Of a stretch of 12,981 bases of DNA, positions 6,681 to 12,981 are shown one piece after another (the first letter of the stretch is position 1; each line of letters begins with the position of its first letter). This DNA comes from Deltaproteobacteria bacterium (GTDB lineage: Bacteria > Myxococcota_A > UBA9160 > UBA4427), in NCBI GenBank assembly GCA_011051925.1, contig DRKE01000477.1, positions 1 through 12,981 of the forward strand, read 5' to 3'. The notes beneath the pieces were generated by a model. The model saw only the letters and a program-made list of their open reading frames with translations, made no database searches and was not told the DNA's origin. The position numbers and the translations under genes were made by a program.

Positions 6681-6690
6681 AAAGGAGGAG
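6681..6690 (+). promoter_or_regulatory. Strong ribosome binding site of SDR gene
   Basis: AAAGGAGGAG is a near-perfect anti-16S match five bases before ATG 6696. It is the strongest ribosome site in the window and rules out the longer in-frame starts further upstream. Confidence 0.8.
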
Positions 6691-6695
6691 TGACG

Positions 6696-7526
6696 ATGGA
6701 TCTCGCTTTGAGTGGACGGACGGTCGTCATCACTGGCGCATCGGGCGGAATCGGACGAGGCCTCGTTCAGGGCTTCGCGAATGAAGGCTGCAATGTCGTC
6801 CTGGCGAGTCGCGACGAGGCCAAGATGCGGGAAGTCGAGGCGAGCTGCGCGGACCGGCCGGGAAGAACCCTCGTGGTCGCCACCGACGTGACGGATCGGG
6901 CATCGGTCGACTCCCTCCGCCAGCGAGCCGAAGAGACCTTCGGCGCGATCCAGATCCTCGTGAACAACGCGGGCGGTGTGGCCTATCCGCGAAGCTGGGA
7001 GGAAAAACCGCAGGACGAGATCGACTGGGAGATCGCCCTCAATATCCGTGGCGTCATCCACTGCACGAACGTGATCGGAAACGAGATGGTGGCTCGGGGG
7101 CACGGATCGATCGTGAACATCACCTCGAACTCGGCGCTCGACCCCGCGGCGGGCAACATGGTCGCCAACTACGCGGGAACGAAGGGATACGTCGGCTCCA
7201 TGTCGAAGGCGCTCGCGTGGGAATGGGGCCCGAAAGGGGTCCGAATCAACTGTGTCGCTCCGGGCTGGATCGTACCCCATGAACTCGATCATGTCGGCGA
7301 AGGAAGCTTCTGGCACAAATACGGCGCCGAGATCTTCGGCACGCCCGAAGAGATGGCGGCGGCCGTCGAACGCGGCGACCCCGTCTTCAATCTCCAGAAC
7401 CAGCCCATCTCCCGGATCGGCCGGCCCGAGGACATCGCGGACGTCGCGCTTTTTCTCGCGAGCGAGCGGGCCCGACACCTGACAGGGCAACTGATCAGCG
7501 TGAGTGGTGGCGCCTACATGCCCTGA
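6696..7526 (+). CDS. Short-chain dehydrogenase/reductase (SDR) family oxidoreductase
   Basis: A 276-residue classical SDR that uses NAD(P) to interconvert an alcohol and a carbonyl in the cytoplasm. The cofactor motif is TGASGGIG (13-20), Asp64 follows the third strand, NNAG is at 90-93, Asn116 is the catalytic Asn, Ser144 (or Ser146) lies in NITSNSA, and YAGTK gives Tyr159 and Lys163. PGW at 189-191 and the terminal GQLISVSGGAYMP are typical. ASRD at 37-40 places Arg39 after strand two, which often favours NADP, but this is not decisive. A longer loop at about 195-236 covers the substrate pocket and gives no substrate clue. It is transcribed away from the tarD-like operon and converges on the AraC gene 70 bases downstream. 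A link with tartrate-type metabolism is inferred from position only. Confidence 0.9.
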   Translation: MDLALSGRTVVITGASGGIGRGLVQGFANEGCNVVLASRDEAKMREVEASCADRPGRTLVVATDVTDRASVDSLRQRAEETFGAIQILVNNAGGVAYPRSWEEKPQDEIDWEIALNIRGVIHCTNVIGNEMVARGHGSIVNITSNSALDPAAGNMVANYAGTKGYVGSMSKALAWEWGPKGVRINCVAPGWIVPHELDHVGEGSFWHKYGAEIFGTPEEMAAAVERGDPVFNLQNQPISRIGRPEDIADVALFLASERARHLTGQLISVSGGAYMP

Positions 7527-7596
7527 GCCACGGGCCTTGCGAGCGCCGAAGGAGCGACCGATCCCTTCGTTGCGATGGGCCTCGAGCGCGCTTCGA

Positions 7597-8391
7597 TCAT
7601 CCAGGTCGCGAATCCCGACCCTCGTCCTCGAAATAGCTTCCCGGCGTTCGTCCGAGATGGCGACGAAACATCGAGATGAATGCGCTCGTGCTGTCATAGC
7701 CGAGCGCCAGCGCGATCGCCGTGACCGACTCTCCGCCGGCGAGGCACTCGAGTGCACGCTGGAGCCGGAGCTGCCGACGCCAGGTCCCGAAACTCATTCC
7801 CGTCTCACGCTGGAACAGACGGGCGAGCGTGCGGGGACTCGCCGCGGCCAGCGCAGCCCATTCGCCGAGTCCCCTTTCGTCCGCAGGATTCTCGAAGAGC
7901 GCCTCCGTGACCCGTCGCAGCCTCGGGTCCGAAGGACGGGGGAGATGAAACGCCGCGACTTCCATCGTCCGGATCTCGTCGAGGGCGACCCCGACCAGTC
8001 GCTCCTCGGCACCCCCTTTCGGATAGGGCCGGGGCATCGCGACGATCCTGCGGATCAATTGTTCGAGGAGCGGAGAGATCGCAACGACCCGACAATCGAG
8101 CGGAAGACCATGAAGCGCACGATCGGACAGATAGAGCGTTTCCATCACGACGCGGCCGGACATGCGGATTTCATGTCGGATCTTCCCGGGAACCCATACG
8201 GCTCGCTGCGGCGGGACGACCCAGATCCCCTCCCCGGTCGTCACCGTCATGACACCCGTCGAGGCGTGAATCAGCTGGCCCCGGAGGTGTCGATGACGCG
8301 GGATGACATGGCCACCCGGAAAGTCGTCGGCGAAGCCGACCACCGGCCTGGGAATCGCATCGATCTCGGGCAGAAGCTTCGGATTGGCCAT
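7597..8391 (-). CDS. AraC family transcriptional regulator with N-terminal cupin domain
   Basis: A 264-residue regulator. Residues 25-95 form a cupin-like sensor (HVIPRHRHLRGQLIHASTGV, then VVPPQRAVWVPGKIRHEIR), with several His residues that could bind a ligand or metal. Residues 155-258 carry two AraC helix-turn-helix motifs (GLGEWAALAAASPRTLARLF and SVTAIALALGYDSTSAFISM) and the conserved FRRHLGRTPGSYF end. This arrangement resembles the NimR/YeaM group, whose members usually control an adjacent exporter, but no exporter is present here. The nearest divergent gene is the methyltransferase, 63 bases away, and the convergent one is the SDR. ATG 8391 precedes the family-like MANPKLLPEI and has no strong ribosome site, which could mean a very short leader. 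Confidence 0.88.
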   Translation of the reverse strand: MANPKLLPEIDAIPRPVVGFADDFPGGHVIPRHRHLRGQLIHASTGVMTVTTGEGIWVVPPQRAVWVPGKIRHEIRMSGRVVMETLYLSDRALHGLPLDCRVVAISPLLEQLIRRIVAMPRPYPKGGAEERLVGVALDEIRTMEVAAFHLPRPSDPRLRRVTEALFENPADERGLGEWAALAAASPRTLARLFQRETGMSFGTWRRQLRLQRALECLAGGESVTAIALALGYDSTSAFISMFRRHLGRTPGSYFEDEGRDSRPG

Positions 8392-8401
8392 TTCGCGACG
8401 A

Positions 8402-8407
8402 ATTATG
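8402..8407 (-). promoter_or_regulatory. Possible -10 element of the cupin-AraC gene
   Basis: Read on the minus strand this is CATAAT, five of six matches to TATAAT, in the most A+T-rich patch of the gap. It is ten bases from the AraC ATG, so the transcript would be nearly leaderless, fitting the missing ribosome site. No good -35 hexamer lies at the right distance (TAGGCG at 8425-8430 is poor). Confidence 0.3.
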
Positions 8408-8454
8408 ACTCGATCGCGAGAGATCGCCTACACGACAGCGGGAACACTCTCCTC

Positions 8455-9054
8455 ATGAACCGATTCCACCGTTGGTATTGCCGATCGGATTTCTGGCGGC
8501 GCACCGTCGAGAGACGCCTGCTTCCATGGGTTCTCGACGACCGGACCCTCGACGGGCTCGAAGGGGATCTTCTCGAGGTCGGACCCGGCCCGGGGGTGGT
8601 GACCGACATTCTCCGTCGCTCCCCATGCCGCCTCACTTCACTCGAGATCGACCCCGCGCTGGCGCAGGCGCTGCGCGCACAGTTCTCCGAAAGCGAAGTC
8701 ACGGTCGTCGAGGGGGACGCCACGAAAATGCCCTTCGAGAACGCGCGATTCTCGATCGCCTTGTCGATGACGATGCTGCACCACGTGCCTTCCCCGGACC
8801 TTCAGGATCATCTGCTTCGCGAGGTCCATCGGGTCCTCCGGCCTGGTGGCCTCTTCATGGGAAGCGACAGCCGGTCCGACGGCCTCTTCGAGATCGCGCA
8901 TTGGCGGGACACCCTCGTGCCCGTCGAACCGGCCTCGTTCGGCGAGCGACTCGAAGCCGCAGGCTTCGAAGAGATCAGCGTCGAATCGGCTCGGAAGGCC
9001 TTTCGCTTCCGCGCTCGGCGCCCCCGGCCCGGGCCATCAGGACCCACTCCCTAG
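8455..9054 (+). CDS. Class I SAM-dependent methyltransferase (Methyltransf_11 type)
   Basis: A 199-residue cytoplasmic methyltransferase. The S-adenosylmethionine-binding motif is LLEVGPGPGVVTDIL (39-53), the acidic residue ending strand two is Glu64 in SLEIDP, GDATKMPFENARFS (88-100) is the usual third motif, and ALSMTMLHHV plus EVHRVLRPGGLF (123-134) complete the fold. The opening MNRFHRWYCRSDFWRR is shared by many small methyltransferases of this type and supports ATG 8455, though only a weak GGGA precedes it. The frame is open far upstream, but that part is the shadow of the AraC gene. The C-terminal tail is Arg/Pro-rich. The substrate cannot be inferred. It may be controlled by the divergent AraC protein. 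Its stop codon overlaps the stop of the convergent amidohydrolase gene. Confidence 0.87.
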   Translation: MNRFHRWYCRSDFWRRTVERRLLPWVLDDRTLDGLEGDLLEVGPGPGVVTDILRRSPCRLTSLEIDPALAQALRAQFSESEVTVVEGDATKMPFENARFSIALSMTMLHHVPSPDLQDHLLREVHRVLRPGGLFMGSDSRSDGLFEIAHWRDTLVPVEPASFGERLEAAGFEEISVESARKAFRFRARRPRPGPSGPTP

Positions 9055-10784
9055 GACTCAGCGCCCCCGCCCTTCGGCACCTCGACCGTCTCCGTATCCC
9101 GCCCACTGCGCAAGATGGCGCCTGGCCGGTTTCCCGTGTCCTTGCCGCGGCGAATGATCTCGACCCCGTTCGCGAAGACATGCTCGATTCCAGTCGCATC
9201 GGCATAGAGCCGCCCCGCTCCCGCCGGAAGATCGTATTTCGTGTAGGTCTCACCGATGCCGATCCGATCCGGATCGAAGACGACGACATCCGCATGCCAG
9301 CCCGGCGACAGGCGTCCGCGTTCCTTGAGTCCGTAGAGTCGGGCCGGCACGTCCGTCAATTGCCGGATGGCCTCCTCGAGCGCGATCAGCCCACGCTCCC
9401 GAACGCCGGTTCCCAGCACTCGTGTCGAAAAAGCGAACGTATCGATCATGTCGAGATGGGCCCCGGCGTCCGACGCCCCGATCACGGTCCGATCGTCCTG
9501 CCAGACCCGCCCGCGAATCGCCCAGCTCGCATCGTCGGTTCCGAGGGTCGGGGGCATGAAGTAGGCCTGCAGGTCGTCTTCCAGTGCGATCTCGACGAGC
9601 GTGTCGAAGGGGGGCTGGCCGCGTTCCTTCGCGATCTCGCCGATCGAACGACCACGGAGATCGGAAAGGGATTCGGAGCGGACCTGATCGACGACGAAAT
9701 GTTCCCAGCGCGCCAATCCCCGCATCAGCCCCGATTTCTCCGACCTCGCATCCGCGTCCAGCCGGGCGCGGTTGGCCGGATCGCGCAGGAAGCGCCTTCT
9801 TTCCTCGATCGGCATCCGGAAGAGCGGCGCCCAGCCATGGAACGCATCGAAGAGGAATCCCGAATGGAGATTGATCCGGATCCTCATCGGCTGCGGGACG
9901 GTGAGCGCGATCACTTCGGCCCCGCGACGGCGCGCGAGATCCGTGGCCGCCAGCTGGGCTTCGACCATCTCCTCGTTCCCCGAAGCAGGCGCGAGCACGT
10001 TCCAGTTGACGGGACGATTGGCGACCAGCGAGAGGTCCGCCATGTACCGGGCTTCCTCTTCGCCCCAACCGACACCGGGCAGGAATTCGATCGTCGTCCC
10101 GGGAAAGTCCCGCACCTGCCGGGCCAGGGTCAGCATTTCTTCCCGAGAGGCATGACGCGAGGGAACCGGATTTCCCTCCGCATCGTTATGCGTTGAAGAG
10201 ATCGTCGACGAGAAACCCATTCCGCCCTCGGCGAGCGAGGCCCGAAGCAGATCGACCATCTTTGCGAGTTCTTCGCTCGTCGCTTCCTCTCCGACCGCAC
10301 GATCCCCCATGACGACACGCCGAAGGGCCGAATGGCCCACCATGAATCCCGCATTGACGGACAAACGGCCTTCGAGTCGGGAGAGATAGTCGCCGAACGA
10401 AGTCCAGTCCCAGGGCACTCCGACCTCGAGACTCTCGAGGGGCATCCCCTCGACGCGGGCGAGCATGCGCATCAGGTAGGGACCCGCCTCCGGCGAGAGC
10501 GGCGCGATGCTGAATCCACAGTTGCCCGCCATCACGGTCGTCACCCCATGATAGGGCGAGGGACTGAGCGTTCCGTCCCAGAAGGCCTGGGCATCGTAGT
10601 GGGTATGGACGTCGATGAAGCCCGGAGCGACGACCCGGTCCGAGGCGTCGATCGAAGTCGCGGCCTCTTCGGCAACCTCTCCGACCGCCGCGATCCGACC
10701 GTCTCGAATGCCCAGATCCCCTCGCCGGGATGGCGTCCCACGCCCGTCCACGATCGTTCCGTTTCGAATCACCACGTCCAGCAT
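9051..10784 (-). CDS. Amidohydrolase family protein, N-acyl-D-amino-acid deacylase type
   Basis: A 577-residue metal-dependent hydrolase of the amidohydrolase superfamily (amidohydro_3 type). The opening DVVIRNGTIVDGRGTPSRRG and APGFIDVHTHYDAQ (53-66) give the first beta domain and the HxH metal motif (His60, His62). GNCGFS (87-92) follows, with VGHSALR at 149-155 and the late metal-ligand strand GASDAGAH (436-443). The C-terminal RLSPGWHADVVVFDPDRI closes the beta domain. Members cleave N-acyl groups from D-amino acids, or are uncharacterised relatives acting on cyclic amides; the length exceeds the roughly 480 residues of classical D-aminoacylase, as in the large uncharacterised branch of the family. 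GAGGAG about eight bases upstream supports ATG 10784. It is monocistronic and divergent from the response regulator. Substrate is unknown. Confidence 0.85.
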   Translation of the reverse strand: MLDVVIRNGTIVDGRGTPSRRGDLGIRDGRIAAVGEVAEEAATSIDASDRVVAPGFIDVHTHYDAQAFWDGTLSPSPYHGVTTVMAGNCGFSIAPLSPEAGPYLMRMLARVEGMPLESLEVGVPWDWTSFGDYLSRLEGRLSVNAGFMVGHSALRRVVMGDRAVGEEATSEELAKMVDLLRASLAEGGMGFSSTISSTHNDAEGNPVPSRHASREEMLTLARQVRDFPGTTIEFLPGVGWGEEEARYMADLSLVANRPVNWNVLAPASGNEEMVEAQLAATDLARRRGAEVIALTVPQPMRIRINLHSGFLFDAFHGWAPLFRMPIEERRRFLRDPANRARLDADARSEKSGLMRGLARWEHFVVDQVRSESLSDLRGRSIGEIAKERGQPPFDTLVEIALEDDLQAYFMPPTLGTDDASWAIRGRVWQDDRTVIGASDAGAHLDMIDTFAFSTRVLGTGVRERGLIALEEAIRQLTDVPARLYGLKERGRLSPGWHADVVVFDPDRIGIGETYTKYDLPAGAGRLYADATGIEHVFANGVEIIRRGKDTGNRPGAILRSGRDTETVEVPKGGGAES

Positions 10785-11004
10785 CGCATCCGCTCCTCGT
10801 CTTCCCGACGTCTCCCGGCCGGTCGGGACCGAAAGTGTGCCACACGTTCAGCAGAAGACATCACGATCAGCACGCCTCGCCGCCCCGGCTCACGACCCGC
10901 GATGCGCACGCAGAATCCGTCCGCGTCGTCGCATGCATCACCCGATCGGGCGATGGGTCGCCATTTCGACCGTTCGGACGGCAGGTCTGGGCTAGAGTTT
11001 CCCC
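10785..11004. promoter_or_regulatory. Divergent promoter region, amidohydrolase / response regulator
   Basis: No gene is supported in these 220 bases. The right half holds a cluster of dyads: a 20-base near-palindrome (10936-10955), GGTCG/CGACC arms with a six-base loop (10956-10971) and CCGT-TCGG-ACGG (10970-10981), all within 70 bases of the regulator start. A TAGAGT at 10993-10998 resembles a -10 element but lies only six bases before the GTG and lacks a spaced -35. Confidence 0.4.
10936..10955. promoter_or_regulatory. 20-bp near-perfect palindrome upstream of response regulator gene
   Basis: CATCACCCGATCGGGCGATG pairs at nine of ten positions about its centre; only the fifth pair (A/C) is mismatched. 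Its centre is about 60 bases before the GTG start of the NarL-type regulator. Symmetry, length and place suit a site for a dimeric helix-turn-helix protein, possibly the regulator itself. Confidence 0.45.
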
Positions 11005-11658
11005 GTGGACCCGATCACCGTCCTGCTGGTCGAAGACAAACCGCGAACCCGCCGCCGCATCGCCAGTGCGATCGAGGCGGCTTCCGGACTGCGCCTCGTC
11101 GGCACCGCGGCGAATGTCGCGGAAGGTCGCTCCGCGCTCGAACGAGAAACCCCCGACGTCCTGCTCACCGATCTCGGCCTGCCCGATGGCAGCGGAATCG
11201 AGCTGATCCGCGAAGTCCGACAGCGAGGACGACCGACCCAGTCGATGGTCGTCACGGTCTTCGCGGACGAGGATCACGTCATCTCGGCCATCGAAGCCGG
11301 TGCCGCGGGCTATCTCCTGAAGGATGCGCTCGAGGACGAGATCGTCGATTCGATCTCGGAGCTCGCGGGGGGAGGTTCGCCGATCAGTCCCTCGATCGCC
11401 CGGCATATCCTGCGGCGCTTCCGGGCCGCCGCCGAGCCCGCCCAGGAAAAGAGCGGGCCCGGTCTCAGCGAACGCGAACTCGAAGTCCTCTCGCTCGTCG
11501 CCAAGGGATTCAGTTCACCCGAGATCGCGAGGATCCTCGACCTTTCGCCCCACACGATCAAGACACACGTGCGACATATCTACGGGAAGCTGGAGGTCGG
11601 ATCACGGGGCGAAGCCGTCTACGAGGCCGTCCAGCGTGGGATCCTACGGGAGATCTGA
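11005..11658 (+). CDS. NarL/FixJ-family response regulator (REC-LuxR HTH)
   Basis: A 217-residue two-component response regulator. The receiver domain (1-120) has the acidic pair Glu10-Asp11, phospho-acceptor Asp56 in LLTDLGLPDG, the switch Thr84 and Lys106 in YLLKDA. The LuxR-type DNA-binding domain (153-210) shows LSERELEVLSLVAKGFSSPEIARILDLSPHTIKTHVRHIYGKL with the usual helix-turn-helix. When phosphorylated, such proteins dimerise and bind inverted-repeat sites. I chose the GTG at 11005 because DPITVLLVEDK is the normal first strand and no nearer ATG exists; the ribosome site is poor (AGAG). The partner is almost certainly the histidine kinase encoded tail-to-tail with a 15-base overlap. 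A dyad cluster just upstream hints at autoregulation. Confidence 0.93.
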   Translation: MDPITVLLVEDKPRTRRRIASAIEAASGLRLVGTAANVAEGRSALERETPDVLLTDLGLPDGSGIELIREVRQRGRPTQSMVVTVFADEDHVISAIEAGAAGYLLKDALEDEIVDSISELAGGGSPISPSIARHILRRFRAAAEPAQEKSGPGLSERELEVLSLVAKGFSSPEIARILDLSPHTIKTHVRHIYGKLEVGSRGEAVYEAVQRGILREI

Positions 11659-12981
11659 GGGAGTCGGCTCCACAGGCAGGGTCAGCCGTACCCGGGTTCC
11701 CGGGGCCCGGCTTTCGATTTCGACCTCTCCGCCCACGGCGGCCGCGCGTTCGCGCATGTTGCCGAGGCCCCGCCCCCGAATCGTGCTCGCCGCGATCCCA
11801 CGGCCATCGTCCTCGACCGAGATCTCGACGGAAGGTCGTTCCGGATGAACCACCGCCCTCAGGGTGACGCGACGAGCCCGTGCGTGGCGGGTGACGTTCG
11901 TGAAGGCTTCCTGCAGGATCCGCAACAGGTTCAGGAACCCCTTCGGCCCGAGCCATTCGAGCTCCGGCAGGTCATCGACCTCCCAGACCAACTCGACACC
12001 GGTCCTTCGCAGACCACGCTCGAAACGTTCGCGAACCGTCGCGAGAAGTGTCGGCAGATCGCCGATCATCGGATCCAGCGAATCGATCATCAAGCGCATC
12101 TCTTCGAGTGAAGCCCGCAGAGCCTCGGCGATCTCGTCAGTGCCCGCGTCACCCTCCTCCACCATCGCAAGCGTCTCGACGATCCGGCCACCCAGGCCGT
12201 CGTGCATCTCGCGCATGATTCTCTGTCTTTCACCCGTCAGCAGCTTCTCACGCTCGAAATCCCGTAGTCGCTGGTACTGGCCTTCGAGTTCTTCGCGCTT
12301 CTCGCGAACCCTTCTTTCCAGCTCCTCGTTCTGACGTTCGGCTCGTCGCAGCATCCGACCGAAGCGGATCGTCAGGACACTGCCGAAGATCGACACCACG
12401 ATCGGGAGGACGAAGGGGCTCCAGAATCGCGGTTCTCCCGGAATCAGCCCCGACAACCCGAGCGCGTCGTGCAGCGCCAGGAACGCGAGAACCATGCAGG
12501 CCAGGATGACGTGCGCCATCTCGATTCGAGACAGCGCATGGATCCGCATCAACAGGAGCACGATCAGATAGAAACAGAGCCCGACTGCGGGAAAGAGAAG
12601 GACCGTAAAGAACCGCAGGAGATGGCGATCCGGAATGGCGAAGGCGAGAACGCCCAGGACGACCGCCGCGATGGCGAAGGCCCGCTCCGTACGTGGCCGC
12701 TCGATCCCGAGAAACCGATGAACGAAGATGGCGAACACGATCGGTTGCAGGCAGATCGCCAGCTGGATGCCTCGGGCCCAGACCCGGGTCGAGGTCGGCA
12801 GATCCTGTACGTGGAGATTCAGGTTCGCGAACGACGCGAGTGCGACTGCCGCCGCGAACCACGCGTAGGTCGAATCGCGGGAAGCGAAATAGAAAACGAG
12901 CAACAGCGCGACCAGACCGACGCCGAGCAGGCTGGTGATCTGGGGAAGCTTGTGGCGCCAGACGAGATTCGACGCATAGAC
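11644..12981 (-). CDS. 7TM-type sensor histidine kinase (HisKA_3/HATPase_c), 5' end beyond window
   Basis: The frame is open through the right edge, so the 445 visible residues lack the true N-terminus; a TTG at 12903 lies inside the first membrane segment and is not the start. About seven hydrophobic segments occupy the first 205 residues, as in 7TMR-DISM sensors, which often have an extracytoplasmic domain before them. A charged coiled coil (roughly 12300-12360, ERQNEELERRVREKREELEG) leads to the HisKA_3 box ERQRIMREMHDGLGGRI, where the phospho-accepting His is encoded at 12202-12204. The ATPase domain shows ILQEAFTNVTRHA (N box), VEDDGRGIA (G1) and GRGLGNMRERAAAVGGEVE (G2). It sits in the cytoplasmic membrane and phosphorylates the convergent NarL-type regulator by inference. 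Its stop lies inside the last codons of that gene. The signal sensed is unknown. Confidence 0.92.
   Translation of the reverse strand, partial: VYASNLVWRHKLPQITSLLGVGLVALLLVFYFASRDSTYAWFAAAVALASFANLNLHVQDLPTSTRVWARGIQLAICLQPIVFAIFVHRFLGIERPRTERAFAIAAVVLGVLAFAIPDRHLLRFFTVLLFPAVGLCFYLIVLLLMRIHALSRIEMAHVILACMVLAFLALHDALGLSGLIPGEPRFWSPFVLPIVVSIFGSVLTIRFGRMLRRAERQNEELERRVREKREELEGQYQRLRDFEREKLLTGERQRIMREMHDGLGGRIVETLAMVEEGDAGTDEIAEALRASLEEMRLMIDSLDPMIGDLPTLLATVRERFERGLRRTGVELVWEVDDLPELEWLGPKGFLNLLRILQEAFTNVTRHARARRVTLRAVVHPERPSVEISVEDDGRGIAASTIRGRGLGNMRERAAAVGGEVEIESRAPGTRVRLTLPVEPTPSDLP

Larger units (their letters stand above)
6421..6695. promoter_or_regulatory. Divergent promoter region, tarD-like operon / SDR gene
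   Basis: This 275-base gap is the largest in the window and has no supported gene. Toward the SDR gene it carries a 13-base direct repeat (6598-6610 and 6629-6641), then a purine-rich tract running into AAAGGAGGAG. On the tarD side, CGACAG occurs twice ten bases apart (6468 and 6478), 48-63 bases upstream of the tarD start. No clear sigma-70 promoter is seen. Confidence 0.4.

Noticed and set aside
6109..6693. Possible extra plus-strand gene running through the tarD/SDR gap
   Set aside because: Its first half is opposite tarD, and the rest shows no domain, no ribosome site and biased Arg/Asp/Gly composition.
7547..7569. Hairpin CGAAGG/CCTTCG with an 11-base loop between the convergent SDR and AraC genes
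   Set aside because: The stem is six pairs, the loop is long, and no T-tract follows on either strand, so it is not a supportable intrinsic terminator.
6549..7757. A 402-codon minus-strand open frame opposite the SDR gene
   Set aside because: It lacks domains and is antisense to an SDR with every catalytic residue in place.
7504..9054. A 516-codon plus-strand open frame ending at the methyltransferase stop
   Set aside because: Everything before ATG 8455 is the reverse of the AraC gene and reads as Arg/Pro/Asp-rich sequence without domains. Methyltransferase homology begins at MNRFHRWY.
8472..10196. A 574-codon plus-strand open frame across the methyltransferase and opposite the amidohydrolase
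   Set aside because: Its translation is Arg/Pro-rich with no motif, as expected opposite or out of frame with G+C-rich genes. The minus-strand amidohydrolase has clear catalytic motifs.
10332..11867. A 511-codon plus-strand open frame spanning the amidohydrolase start and the response regulator
   Set aside because: It is out of frame with the regulator, opposite the amidohydrolase, and low in complexity; no domain is recognisable.
12901..12903. TTG as start of the sensor kinase
   Set aside because: The frame stays open to the window edge and the codon falls inside a hydrophobic segment already under way, so the gene is better read as 5'-truncated by the window.

Overview
The window is protein-coding bacterial DNA, G+C-rich (by eye about two thirds), with 12 complete genes and two that run off the edges. 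I see no tRNA, rRNA, CRISPR array, insertion sequence, integrase or phage gene. Short gaps, many small divergent or convergent transcription units and a mix of catabolic enzymes with their own regulators suggest the chromosome of a free-living heterotroph. The phylum cannot be fixed from the sequence. A DUF1931 histone-fold protein together with this style of gene content would suit uncultured deltaproteobacterial lineages (Myxococcota or Binatota-like), but that is only a guess.

Layout. Positions 1-2099: a cut-off DUF1232 membrane protein (-) is divergent from a DUF2238/YjdF-like membrane protein (+). The latter converges and overlaps with an RNA 2',3'-cyclic phosphodiesterase (ThpR/LigT, -), which lies just downstream of a DUF1931 tandem histone-fold protein (-). 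Positions 2332-4247: a GlxA-type AraC regulator with a DJ-1/PfpI-like sensor domain (-) is divergent from a dienelactone-hydrolase-family protein (+). Positions 4260-6420: a two-gene minus-strand operon encodes a D-tartrate-dehydratase-like enolase-superfamily enzyme, then a ketopantoate-reductase-family protein. Positions 6696-7526: an SDR oxidoreductase (+), divergent from that operon. Positions 7597-9054: a cupin-AraC regulator (-), divergent from a small SAM methyltransferase (+). Positions 9051-10784: an N-acyl-D-amino-acid deacylase-type amidohydrolase (-). Positions 11005-12981: a NarL-type response regulator (+) converges on, and overlaps by 15 bases, a 7TM-type sensor histidine kinase (-) whose 5' end lies beyond the window.

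How the genes may work together. The centre looks like acid catabolism: the dehydratase would turn a 2,3-dihydroxy acid such as D-tartrate into a 2-oxo acid, and the co-operonic ketopantoate-reductase relative is placed to reduce a 2-oxo acid. The divergent SDR may act on a related compound. The GlxA-type regulator is placed to control the hydrolase gene opposite it, and the kinase and regulator at the right end look like a cognate pair. These functional links are inferred from position, not shown by the sequence.

I found no wholly new multi-gene system. The points most worth a second look are the bacterial histone-fold gene, the dehydratase plus ketopantoate-reductase-like pair, the tail-to-tail two-component pair with a 20-bp dyad upstream of the regulator gene, and a 13-bp direct repeat spaced 31 bp in front of the SDR gene.
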